From Penium margaritaceum (Eukaryota > Streptophyta > Zygnematophyceae > Desmidiales > Peniaceae), in contig SZWC01001516.1 of NCBI GenBank assembly GCA_023375785.1, positions 1 through 64,000 of the forward strand: a stretch of DNA of 64,000 nt. Direction: 5' to 3'. The notes beneath the pieces are model-generated. The model had not been told where the DNA came from. It did not search any database and saw nothing but the letters and a program-made list of their open reading frames with translations. Positions 13,538-24,204 of the stretch are shown piece after piece. The translations under genes and the position numbers were made by a program. Positions within the stretch are counted from its first letter, which is position 1; the number at the start of each line of letters is the position of its first letter.

Positions 13538-14272
13538 TGTTGGATCTGGAGAAGAGAGGGAGCCTTGGAGCAGCGAGTATGTGGGACACAAAGGGCATCA
13601 GTTGTACTGAAGAATGGTTGTTAAAACACTCAAATGATGGAGTACATATAGAGCTAGAGCTTGGGCAAGCTAGTCCTCTCACAAGCCACACCACTTAGTC
13701 ATGGAGGCCAAGGCTCATACACCAAGGTTCATAATCTCATACAAGATAGGAAATAAGCCTAGCAATGAGGCTGACTACTCACACATGACCTAGAAAGCTA
13801 GAAAAAAACTCTCATGGCATACTCCTACTAGTCACATAACACACAATCCCATGGAGAATTGCCATGTGTCCATGGCTAGCGCACAAGGATCTCACCTCAC
13901 CTAAAAAGTAAAGAGAGGTACCTTTTTCCTAGTCAGGACTCTCTGACAAGGCATTCCAAGAATCTAGGACCTTTTTGGATATTTCTGTTACCAGGTTTTG
14001 ACCCTTGACCTCTTCCTCTTTTCTCTTTTCTCAGGCTATGGAGCCATTGCCCATGGTTACCCAGACACCAGCGGTCCATGAGCTCACAAACATTGAAAAT
14101 TCATATCTCTCAATCTGACCGTTGGATCGGCGTGAAACTTGGATCATGGACAACGCGCCATCTGACCTTTACAATAATTAAGTTAGATGAACGATTGAAG
14201 TAATTATCCGGTAGTTTCCTGGAACTTGCTCTTGTTGACCTGAAACCAAGCCGAATGGTTCTGTTTCCAACA
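13538..14272 (-). repeat. 3' LTR of element M
   Basis: 735 bp, TGTTGG...CCAACA. It is followed by the reverse of the polypurine tract (ATCTCCTTCTTTGCC), fixing it as the 3' LTR of a minus-strand element. Confidence 0.87.
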
Positions 14273-15840
14273 ATCTCCTTCTTTGCCGTAGTCAGAGGGG
14301 GCTCAGTCTTCATGCCTTCATGGAAAACTACTCCTTCTCATAGGTCACTCGCTTGGTATAGAAATCAGCGACCTGCTTCCTGGTTGGAGTAAACTCCAGC
14401 TTGATAGCACCCTCCTCCACCATGTGCCTGATGAAGTGATATGCAATGTCAATGTACCCTGTGCAAGAATGGTGCTCAGGATTCTTGGCGAGTGTGATTG
14501 CACTCTGGTTGTCGACGCGTACAGGAACTAGAACTGCTTCACTCTCACTCTTCTCCGCCATGAGACGTTGGAGCCAAACTGCTTCCTTGACTCCAAAGCT
14601 CAGAAAGACCTACTCAGTTTCTGTGCTTGAGGTGGCCACGACCACTTGCCACTTGCTGCACCTGCTGATGGCCTTGCCATTCACGAGGAACACATGTCCA
14701 GAGATGGACTTGTGGTCCTCAGGGTTTGAGGCCCAATCAGTGTCTGTGTAGGCAATGATGCTATTCTTGTTGCCGTTGTATGTGATGCCAATATTACTAG
14801 TTCTAGCAAGGTGGCGGAAGATCTGTTTCACTCCCTTCTGATGTTTAGGTCCGAGATTAGCCATGTACTAGCTCATAGTTCTCACAGCGTGTGCGAGGTC
14901 CGGCCTGGTTGCCACCATTAGGCACTGAGACTGTTGCTTAGTTACATCTGCTTCTCCATTGAAACTCAAAGGTACTACCGCGTCTCAAGCAATGTGCCGA
15001 TGGGTTTTCCTTATGCCATGCCGAATTACTGCAAAAACATCCTTGATGTATCGGCTCTATTATAGCAAGAGATAGCTTGATTTACCGTTGCGCGTGATCT
15101 GGATGCCGAGGAAGTATGATGCGTCGCCGAGATTAGATATCTAGAAATGCTCCTGCATGGCCTCCTTGAACTCTTGTAGTACAGACATGCTGTTGGAAAG
15201 GAGGAGCATGTCATCCACATAGACGATGATCATGAGGATCTCATGTCCATGCTGCCAGCGATATACGCTGTTGTCCCAATTGTTGCACTTGAAACCCATG
15301 TAGTGCAGAACTGCATGCAACTTGTGGTTTCAAGCACGCGACGCTTGCTTGAGACCGTAGAGTGACTTCTGCAACTTGCAAACCATGTGCTCGTTGCCAT
15401 CCGTGACAAATCCCTCCGGCCGCTCCATGTAGATCTCTTCCTTCAAATCACCATTCAAGAATATCGTCTTGACATCCATGTGGTGAATCTCAAAGTTCTC
15501 CGTTGCTTCATAAGAGAGGAGCGTGTACAACGAGGCAAACTTTGCAACAGGTGCAAAGGTTTCTGCCTAGTGGATCCCCTCCTGCTGCGAGTAGCCCTTG
15601 GCAACCAGCCTTGCCTTGTACTTTGCCAGGTTGCCATCTGCTCCCCGCTTCTTCTTGAACACCCACTTGCACTTGATCACCTAGCGTCTAGGTAGACGCT
15701 CAGTCAGCTCCCATGTACCGTTGTCAAGCTGCGACTGTATTTCCTGCTACACAACGTGTGTTTATCGGCTGTATCTGGTGCAGCCATGGCCTCCTTGCAT
15801 GAGAATGGCTCATCAGAATCTGCTACAACTTTGACTTCAT
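14273..15840 (-). pseudogene. RT and RNase H remnant of element M
   Basis: RNase H segments (VRVDNQSAITLAKN, HIDIAYHFIRHM) lie near 14400-14550, and the TDTDWASNPEDHKSISGHVF block near 14700. RT pieces include the YVDD region near 15210 and the MDVKTIFLNGDLKEEIYMER block near 15450. In the family this is the catalytic part that copies element RNA into DNA. Broken at many points. Confidence 0.86.
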
Positions 15841-18500
15841 CTATGCTGGTTTTTGCAACATCCAGAAATGGCCGCGCTCACCGGGCTTGTAGCGCATCGT
15901 GAGAGGGTACTTGCAACCTCTTGCGGGGGCGTTAGCGGGCGGTTGGTGCGGTGTTGTAGGTACAAGTGGTTTTGCTGGTGTTGCTACATCTCCTTCCTTT
16001 GCTTGTGCTGATGAGGCCGCTATTTCTGTTGCATCAGACATGGAAGAGTAGAGTGGTCCTCCCACTGTCATAGTAGAGGAAAGGTTAGGAGAGACGGGTT
16101 CACAGAGAGTGTTTGCTTCCACATCTTTATCAGCTGCTGGTTCTACTGGTCTTGCTACCTCTTCACGAATGATGTTTGTGCCAATGACATTACTTTCAAT
16201 AAAAGCAATATCCTTGGAGATAATAACATGGCTTGTATCCCTCTTGTAGAGGCAATAGGCTAAACTCGCCACGTCATAGCCGATCATCAGCATTTGCGCA
16301 CTCTTTGCGTCGCACTTATGCCACTTCCCTTTTGGCACGTTCATGTATGCCAAGCTGCCAAATGCACGAAGGTGACCCACGCTCGACTTCCTGCTGAACC
16401 ACGCCTCGTACGATGTCATCTGCCTAGTGCCTTAGTTGGACAATGGTTTTTTATGTAGACTGTAGTGCTCATGGCTTCGGCCAAGAAGTCATAGATTAAT
16501 GGAGCCGCGTGCATCATGGAGCGTGCTACCTTAACGATGGTGTAGTTGGCGCATTCTGTTATACCATTTCGTTGCAGCTAGTATGGCACAGCAGCTACGC
16601 CTTGATGCCAGTTGCTACGAGGTAGTACTAGAAGTCCTTGCTTAGATATTCTCCACCACGCTTGCTATACAGCACCTTGATCTTGTTGCCGTTCTGGTTC
16701 TCCACCATTGCTTTGAACTCCTTGAACTTGTCAAAGCACTGGTCCTAGGAAGTAAGGAAGTACATAGCAGGATATCGGCTGAAATCATCAGTAAATGTTT
16801 AGAAGTACCTAAAGTCCGCAAAGCTTTGGGTCCGCATCGGCCCACACAAGTCTGTGTGGACCAGTTCTAGCACCTCCTTTGCACGTTCTCCCACCCCAAA
16901 GAATGCCTTGTAGTGCTGTTTCCTCTTTAAGCAACCGATGCACAACTGGTGCACAAAGTTGGGGATGGTAGGCAAGTCACGCACCATGTGCTTTGCTTGA
17001 ATCTGCTACAAGGCACGCATGCCGATGTGGCCGTAGCGTGCATGCCAGATCTTGCTACCTATCGCTTGCACTATTACTGTAGAACTCTGCGCACGTGAAA
17101 CCTTGGTCGCTTCCAACGAGCGGTACATGTCGCCCTCCTTCACTGACCTGGCCAACTCCTCTCTAGTTTCCTTGTTGAGGCTGTAGTTATAGTCGTCGTC
17201 GAAGAGGACGAGCATTCCTCTATTGGTTAGAGAGGAGGCTGAGAGGAGGTTGAATGCAACATCAGGTACATATAGTACGCCATGGAACACTCCCACTTCA
17301 ATGCCACCCTAGATGTCTAACCACATCTCCACAATCCCAATCCCTTGAGCATACACCACCTGATCATAACTCAAAGCAATCAGTCAGGGGGAATGGAGAG
17401 CAGTTGCATAAATGGCTCCTTGTGATGCATCAAGCTCTTGGCATGCCGCGAGTCCTTGTACCATGCGAGATCCGCCTTCTACATGTGCGACATGTCAGAA
17501 TTCACCATAAAGAGACAATCTCGTACCTCCTTGGCCACATTCATGTTGCCAAAGTGCCGCACACCAGCCTGGTTTTGCTGTTGCTACTGCTGCTGACGTT
17601 ACTACAACTATTGCTGCTGCTGTTGTGGAGATTGATGCTTTTGCTGCTGTTGCTACAGATCTTTCTACTCCCTCTTGAGCTTGAAATACTCCTTTTTGTA
17701 GTGTCCCTCTCTCAAGCACTAGTGGCAACTGCCTCTCTTCTTGCCTCTCCGTTGTCCAAACTGTTGCTGCTGTTGTTTCGCTGGTTCGCATGTTGCGTGA
17801 GCTGGTGGCCACAAAAGCTGTTTCACTGCTGCCACCGCCATTGTGCTCTGCTGCATTGCGACGCAATTCCACCTGCACCAGGTGTGTAGAGATGAAATCA
17901 AGGTCGAAATTGGGCTGGCACTATAGCGTCTCTTGAATCGTGTCATAACTGGCGGGGTGTCCCCTCATCAAGAGGAGGATGGAGTGCTTCTCTTCCACGG
18001 GGTTGCCTGCCGCTCAAACCTGCTTCGCCAGCTCCTTTGCCCTGTCGAGGTACGCCTCCATCCCTTTACTACCCTGCATTTTTAGTACCATCATCTTCTC
18101 CTCCAAAAGCATGAGAAATCAAGGAACTTTTCTCTCATACGTCTTGCACGTGTCCCACGCCTCCTTTGCAGTAGCCGTGTCACTTACATACTAAAGATAC
18201 GGGTTGAAAATGGTGTTGACAAGCAACCTGTAGGCCTGCCTGTCCGTCTTCTTCCATTCCTCATACGCTACCGGTATAGCTCCAGAAGAACCCACATCAA
18301 CTATACCCTTTTTTGGCGTCTTCTTGCCACCACCTGCGCTACGGTGATGCCTTTGCCTTTGGAAGCAAAGTGCACTTGTTGCTGCTCACGACCTCCCAGA
18401 AGCCCCTCTCCACCAAAAGGAGGCGGTTACGGGTCCCTCCAGCCTCTCCAAAGGCTTGGGTGCTGTCACAACACCTGTTGCTACTATTTTGAGCCTTGGT
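15841..18500 (-). pseudogene. Integrase, protease and gag remnant of element M
   Basis: The integrase C-terminal part lies at about 15841-16440 (AFGSLAYMNVPKGK, MLMIGYDVASLAYCLY). The core is near 16640-16990 and the pre-integrase zinc region near 16930. The protease region VFHGVLYVPDVAFNLLS is near 17280. Gag occupies about 17500-18500, with a glutamine-rich tract near 17570-17660 and QVELRRNAAEHNGG near 17860. The region has a close second copy at 24179-26870. Confidence 0.85.
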
Positions 18501-19131
18501 GATACTTAGCGCTGCCCTTGGATGGCGGTGCTACCCCTGCTTCTGCTTCTACTTCTTTAAGAAATCTGTCTGACACAAAAAGGACTATGGATACCAACAA
18601 ACTGGGAATTCGGAAAAACTAAGCCCACCACTTGAAAATTTAGCTCAAAACCTTTTGGATCAACGCATAAAAATGGGCCATCAACAGGGGCATCAACAGG
18701 GGATTTTGAAAGATATGCCCTCTTGAAAACAGGGCATGCTTCTGCTCCTATTCCAACTCAGACCAGCCAGCTTGTAAATGGTATTTTCACCAAATGTACC
18801 AATTGAATGCAAAGTGTTTTATACCAATAGAAATCTTAGGAAAAATACTATGTTTTTCATGTGCGACTTTTTAAACTTGACAAAGAAACGATAGATTTAT
18901 GGTCATCACAAGGCGACATTCTTACTCATACAAAAGAGAGTAGTCCTGGCCGACCTCGTTTTGAGCATAATTCTCCATCTTCCTATTGGATCTTCAAGAT
19001 TTTGGGATTGTTGGAAAGCTTATCTCAGGAACTTGGAGATTCAGTTGTCGATTGTTAAATTTGGTCAAGGTTTGACATTAACCCGTCACTCTCAAAGTGA
19101 CGGCCTATGGTGATTGAAACTGGCAGAACTA

Positions 19132-19144
19132 TGCTCTGATACCA
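19132..19144 (-). other. Primer binding site of element M
   Basis: Reads TGGTATCAGAGCA on the - strand, a one-base variant of the family's tRNA-Met site, two bases inside the LTR. Confidence 0.8.
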
Positions 19145-19146
19145 AA

Positions 19147-19681
19147 TTTTGGATGTGGAGAGAGGGAGCCTAGGGGCAGCGAGCATGTGGGATAGAAAGG
19201 GAATAAATTGTGCTGAAGACTGGTTGTTCAATCACTCAAACTGATACAGTTCAATAGAGCTAGAGCTTGGGCAAGTCAGCCCTCTCACAAGCCACACTAC
19301 TTAGTCATGGAGGCTAAGGCTCACATACTAGAGTCCATAATCTCAAACGAGAGGAAATAAGCCTAACAATCAGGCCGACCACTCATACACGACCTAGAGG
19401 ACTAGAAATTACTCTCAGGGCACGCTCTGAGTCGTCACATAACCCACAATCCTATGGAGAATCGCCAAGTGTCCATGGCTAACACACAAGGATCTCATCT
19501 CACTTAAGAAGAAAGGAGAGGTACCTTTTTTCCTATTCAGCAAACTCGAACAAGGTAATCCTACAATCTACGACCTTTTTGGATGTTTTTCCCATCACAT
19601 CTTAACTCTAAACCTCTTGCCCTTTTTTCTTTTCTCAGACTAAGGCATGGAGCCATCGCCCATTGTCAACCTGACACATGC
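19147..19681 (-). repeat. 5' LTR of element M, interrupted part
   Basis: 535 bp of LTR that stops exactly where element O begins. The same boundary is seen at 28050/28051. Adding the 200 bp at 34394-34593 gives 735 bp, the normal family length. Confidence 0.87.
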
Positions 19682-20436
19682 TGTTGGAACTGGAGGAGAG
19701 AGGGAGCCTTGCAGCAGCGAGCATGTCGGACTAGAAGGGTATCACTTGTGTTGAAGAATGGTTGTTCAATTACTCAAAATGATGGATTGCATATAAAGCT
19801 AGAGCTTGGGCAAGTCAGCCCTCTCACAAGCCGTGTGGCTTGTGTGGCAAGTCACACCAGTTAGCCATGGAGGCTAAGATTCACACACTAGAGTCCATAA
19901 TCTAACAAAAGAGGGAAAATCAGCCTAGCAATCAGGCTGACCACTCACACAACCTAGAGAGCTAGAAAATTCTCTCATGGCACACACCTAGTGGTCACAT
20001 AACCTACAATCCCATGGATAATCGCTATGTGTCCATGGCTAGCACACAAGGATCTCACCTCACCTAGAAAGCAAGGAAAGGTACCTTTTTCCTAGTCAGC
20101 ACACTCTGACAAGGCAACCCAAGAATCAAGGACCTTTTTGAATATTTATCCCATCAGGTCTTGACCCTAGATCTCTTGCCTTTTTCTTTTCTCAGGCTAA
20201 GGTATGGAACCATCGCCCATGGTGACCCGGATATCGGCGGTGGATGACCCCAAAAACTTTGAAAACTCATATCTCCCAATCCGACCGTTGGATCGGCCTC
20301 AAAGTTGGACCGTAGACATTTTGCCACCTGATCTTTCCAATGAAGAATTTAGATTGACGATCGGAGTAGGCATCTGGTACTTGTGGAACTTGCTCCTGTG
20401 GATCTGAAACCGAGCTAGATGGCTCCTTTTCTAGCC
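19682..20436 (-). repeat. 3' LTR of element O, 755-bp form
   Basis: Carries an extra 20 or so bases near 19830-19850 (GTGTGGCTTGTGTGGCAAG), a partial re-duplication of adjoining LTR sequence. The same insertion is in the LTR at 28051-28805 and not in the other LTRs of the window, so it marks this element. Confidence 0.87.
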
Positions 20437-22361
20437 ATCTCCCACTTTGCCGCAGTCACAGTGGGCTAAGTCCACATGCCTTCATGCAGTACTGCTACTA
20501 CTCACAGGTCACTGGCTTGGTGCAGAAATCAGCAACCTGCTTGCTGGTTCGAGTAAACTCCAGCTTGATAACTCCCTCATGCGCCATGTACTTGATGAAG
20601 TGATATGTGATATCAATGTGCTTGGTGCATGCATGGTGCTCAAGATTCTTGGCGAGTGCAATTACGCTCTAGTTGGCGACGCGCACAGGAACTGGAACTA
20701 CTGCACTGCTACTCATCTCTGCCATGAGACGCTGAAGGCAAACTGCTTCCTTGGATCCAAAGCTGAGAGAGACGTACTAAGCTTCCGTGCTTGAGGTGGC
20801 CACGACCACCTACCGCTTGCTACACCAGCTGATGGCCCAAGCATTCGTGAGGAACACATGTCTAAAGATGGACTTACGGTCCTCAAGGTTTGAAGCCCAA
20901 TCTGCATCTGTGTAGCCAATGATGTTGTTGTTGTTGCCGTTGTAGGTGATGCCGATATTGATGGTTCCTGCAAGGTAGCGGAAGATCCGCATCACTGCCT
21001 TCTAGTTCTCACGTCCGGGGTTTGCCATGTGCTGGCTCACTACGCTAACAGCCTGTGCAAGGTCTGGCCTGGTTGCAACCATCAGGTATATGTGACTACC
21101 GACGGCACTCTGGTACTTGTGCGGCTCAGCTGTATTTTCTTCTCCATTGAAGTTCACAAGGTACTGCCACGTCTCCAGCGGCATGCTGATGGGTTTTGCC
21201 TTTGCCATGCCAAACCGCTACAAGATTTCCTTGATGTAGCGGCTCTGCTGAGAGAGAGCGTGATTTGCGGTCACGTGTGATCTGGATACCGAGGAAGTAT
21301 GATGCCTCCCCGAGATCAGACATCTGGAAGCGCTCCTGCATGGTCTCCTTGAACTCCTGCGGTGCAGACATGCTATTGGAAAGGAGGAGCATGTCATCTA
21401 CATAGACGATGATGATGAGCATCTCATGACCATGTGGCTGGCGAAAGACGCTGTAGTCACACTCGTTGTAGTCAAACCCCATGCACTACAACGCCGCATC
21501 CAACTTCTGGTTCCTAGCACGCGACGGTTGCTTGAGGACGTACAGCGACTTCTGCAGTTTGCAAACCAGGTGCTCCTCACCATCCGTGACGAACCCCTTG
21601 GGTTGCTCCATGTAAATCTCCTCCTCTAGGTCATCGTTCAGGAACGCCGTCTTGACGTCCATGTGGTGGACCTCAAAGTCCTCTGCTGTTACAACGGAAA
21701 GGAGCGTACGCACAGAGGAAAAATTTACAACAAGAGCAAAGGTTTTCGTGTAGTCGATGCCTTCCTGCTGCGAGTAGCCCTTTGCAACCAGCCTTGCCTT
21801 GTACTTTCCCAGGTTGCTTTCTGCTCCCCGCTTCTTCTTGAACACCCACTTGCACTTGATCTCCTTACGTCCAGGTGGACGCTCAGTCAGCTCCCACGTG
21901 CCGTAGTTGAGCTGCGACTGTATCTCTTGCTGCACAGCTTGCGCCCAATCTGTTGCATCTAGTGACGGCATGACCTCCTTGTACGATGCCGACTCATCAG
22001 AGTCTGCTGCAACTGCGACGTTCATCTGGTCCAGTTTTTGGAGCATCCAGAAATGCGCGCGCTCACCAGGCTTGTAGCGTACCTTGAGAGGGTACCTTCG
22101 ACCTGGTACTACAGTGCTAGCAAGCGGCTGGTGTAGTGCTGCTCGCACAACCGCTTCTACTGATGATGGTGCATCTTCTTCCTCTGCTTCTGCCAATCAG
22201 GCCGCTATATCTGCTGCATAAAACATGGGAGAGTAGAGTGGTTGTCCTACTGTCACAATGGAGGAAGGATCAGGAGAGGCTGGGTTAGGAAGGATATCTG
22301 CTCCCAATGCCTCGACAGCTGCTACTTCTGCTGTCTCTTCACAGACAATGTTGGTGTCGAT
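20437..22361 (-). pseudogene. RNase H, RT and integrase C-terminus remnant of element O
   Basis: RNase H lies at about 20500-21000 (GYTDADWASNLEDRKSI near 20900). RT lies at about 21006-22190 and includes IVYVDDMLLLSNSMSA near 21400 and [16 protein letters not shown] near 21840. The linker to integrase is rich in Ala, Pro and Glu. Open stretches remain up to 236 residues long, but the whole is broken. Confidence 0.87.
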
Positions 22362-23099
22362 TATTGGGAAAGGAGCCATCGGGCTCTGTTTCAGGTCCAC
22401 GGGAGCAAGTTCCAGGAAAGTACCAGATGCCTGCTCCGATCCCCAATCCAACTTCACCACTGGAAAGATCAGGTGGCAAAATGTCTATGGTCCAAGTTTG
22501 AGGCCGATCCAACGGTCGGATTGGGAGATATGAATTTTCGAAGTTTCGGGGGTCATGGACCGTCGATGTCTGGGTGGGCATGGGTGATGGCTCCATGCCT
22601 TAGCCTGAGAAAAGAAAAAGGCAAGAGGTCCAGGGTCAAGACCTGATGGGAGAAATACCCAAAAAGGTCCTTGGTCTTAGGATTGCCTTGTCAGAGTGTG
22701 CTGACTATGATAAAGGTACCTCTCCTTACTTTTTAGGTGAGGTGAGATCCTTGTGTGCTAGCCATGGACACATGGCGATTCTCCATGGGTTTGTGGGTTA
22801 TGTGACCACTAGGAGTGTGCCATGAGAGCATTCTCTAGCTCTCTAGGTCGTGTGTGAGTGGTCAGCCTGATTGCTAGGCTGATTTCCTCCCTTGTGTGAG
22901 ATTATGGACTATAGTGTGTGAGCCTTAGCCTCCATGGCTAAGTGGTGTGGCTTGTGAGAGGGCTGACTTGCCCAAGCTCTAGCTCTATATGTACTCCATT
23001 ATTTTGAGTGATTGAACAACCATTCTTCAGCACAAGTGATGCCCTTCCAATCACACATGCTCGCTGCTCCAAGGCTCCCTCTCTCCTCAAGTTCCAACA
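22362..23099 (+). repeat. Solo LTR P, family 1
   Basis: A 738-bp LTR in + orientation within element O's integrase, flanked by TCGAT (22357-22361) and CCGAT (23100-23104). The ancestral site, seen unoccupied in the second copy near 30730, is consistent with a 5-bp duplication. A lone LTR with a target duplication indicates a full insertion later reduced by LTR-LTR recombination. Confidence 0.88.
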
Positions 23100-24178
23100 C
23101 CGATGACGTTGCTGTTGGTGAAGACGACATCCTTGGAGATGATGACATGGCCTGTATCCCCCTCGTAGAGGCGATATGCCTTGCTTACCACGTCGTAGCC
23201 AATCATTATCATCTGTGCGCTCTTTGCATCCCACTTTTTCCGCTTCTCGTTTGGCACATGCATGTGCGCCAAGCTGCCAAACGCGCGAAGATAACCCACG
23301 CTCGGCTTCTTAATGAACCAGGCCTCGTACTGCATCATCTGCTCCAGGGCCTTTGTTGGACTACGGTTCTTGATGTACACCGCAGTGCTTACTGCTTCGA
23401 CCCAAAATTCTTACGTGAGCCGAGCCGCGTGCAGCATGGAGCACACCGACTCAATGATGGTGCGGTTGGCACGTTTTGCTACGCCGTTCTGTTGGAGCAA
23501 GTATGGCGCGGTGCGCTGCGCCTTGATGCCTGCTGCTGCAAGGTAGTCTTGGAACTCCTTGCTCAGGTACTCTCCACCACGGTCACTGCGAAGCGCCTTG
23601 ATTTTCATGCCAGTCTGGTTCTCCACCATGGCCTTGAACTCCTTGAAAGTGTTAATGCACTGGTCCTTTGAGGAAAGGAAGTGCACAGCAGTGTAACGGC
23701 TGGAATCATAAATGAAGATGAGAAGATACCTAGAGCCTCCAAAGCTCTGGGTCTGCATCAGGCCACACAAGTTTGTGTGGACCAGCTCCAGCACCTCCTT
23801 TGCGTGCTCTCTTCCTCTAGAGAACGCCTGGCGATGCTGCTTCCCCTGCAAACAGCCGATGCATAACTGCTACTCAAAATTAGAGATGGTGGGTAAGTCA
23901 CGCATCATCTGTTTCGTTTGAAGTTTCTACAAGGAGCGCATGCTCATGTGACTGTAGCGCACATGCCAGATTTTGCCATCTTTGGCCTGTACCAGTGCTG
24001 TAAGACTCTGCTTGCGCAGGATCTTTGTCCCCCCGAGCAGGCGGAACATGTCACCTTCCTTCACCGACCTGCAAAACTCCTCTTCGGTTTCCTTGTCGAG
24101 GTAGTAGCTATCGTCGTCGTCAAAGACAACGTGCAATCCTGTGTTGGTGAGAGAGGACACCGAGAGAAGGTTTAATCT
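23100..24178 (-). pseudogene. Integrase and protease remnant of element O
   Basis: Continues the integrase across solo LTR P. IKNRSPTKALEQMM is near 23370, IKALRSDRGGEYLSKEF near 23580, and FSRGREHAKEVLELVHTNLC near 23800. The protease C-terminal part NLLSVSSLTNTGL is near 24160. Ends at the duplication junction. Confidence 0.86.
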
Positions 24179-24204
24179 CAATCTGCTACAACTTCAACTT
24201 TTGT

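Larger units (their letters stand above)
13538..19681 (-). mobile_element. Ty1/copia element M (first copy), family 1
   Basis: Contains the 3' LTR (13538-14272), RNase H, RT, integrase, protease, gag, leader and primer site, then the start of the 5' LTR (19147-19681), which is split by the insertion of element O. The missing last part of that LTR type is found at 34394-34593, after the second copy of O. Target duplication is CGAAC (13533-13537) against CCAAC (34594-34598), four of five matching. An old copy with many breaks. Confidence 0.85.
15818..24178. repeat. Tandem segmental duplication, copy 1
   Basis: About 8.36 kb holding the 5' half of element M, its split LTR, and most of element O. 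It is repeated directly at 24179-31800. Corresponding points are ATGCTGGTTTTTGC at 15843 and 24207, and the start of O's LTR at 19682 and 28051, giving offsets near 8364-8369. The M/O insertion boundary lies inside both copies, so duplication came after O entered M. Copy 1 also carries solo LTR P. Confidence 0.9.
19682..24178 (-). mobile_element. Ty1/copia element O (first copy, truncated by the duplication junction)
   Basis: Starts with a 755-bp 3' LTR and continues through RNase H, RT, integrase and part of the protease. At 24178 the sequence jumps to the RT/integrase border region of a second M copy. Gag, leader and 5' LTR of this copy are missing here but present in the second copy, O'. 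The target duplication on the left is CATGC. Solo LTR P interrupts the integrase. Confidence 0.87.

Noticed and set aside
17254-17889. 211-residue Leu-rich open frame on the + strand resembling a membrane protein
   Set aside because: Antisense of gag and its glutamine tract (CTG read as Leu); the same artefact recurs at 25887-26255 and 59690-59905.
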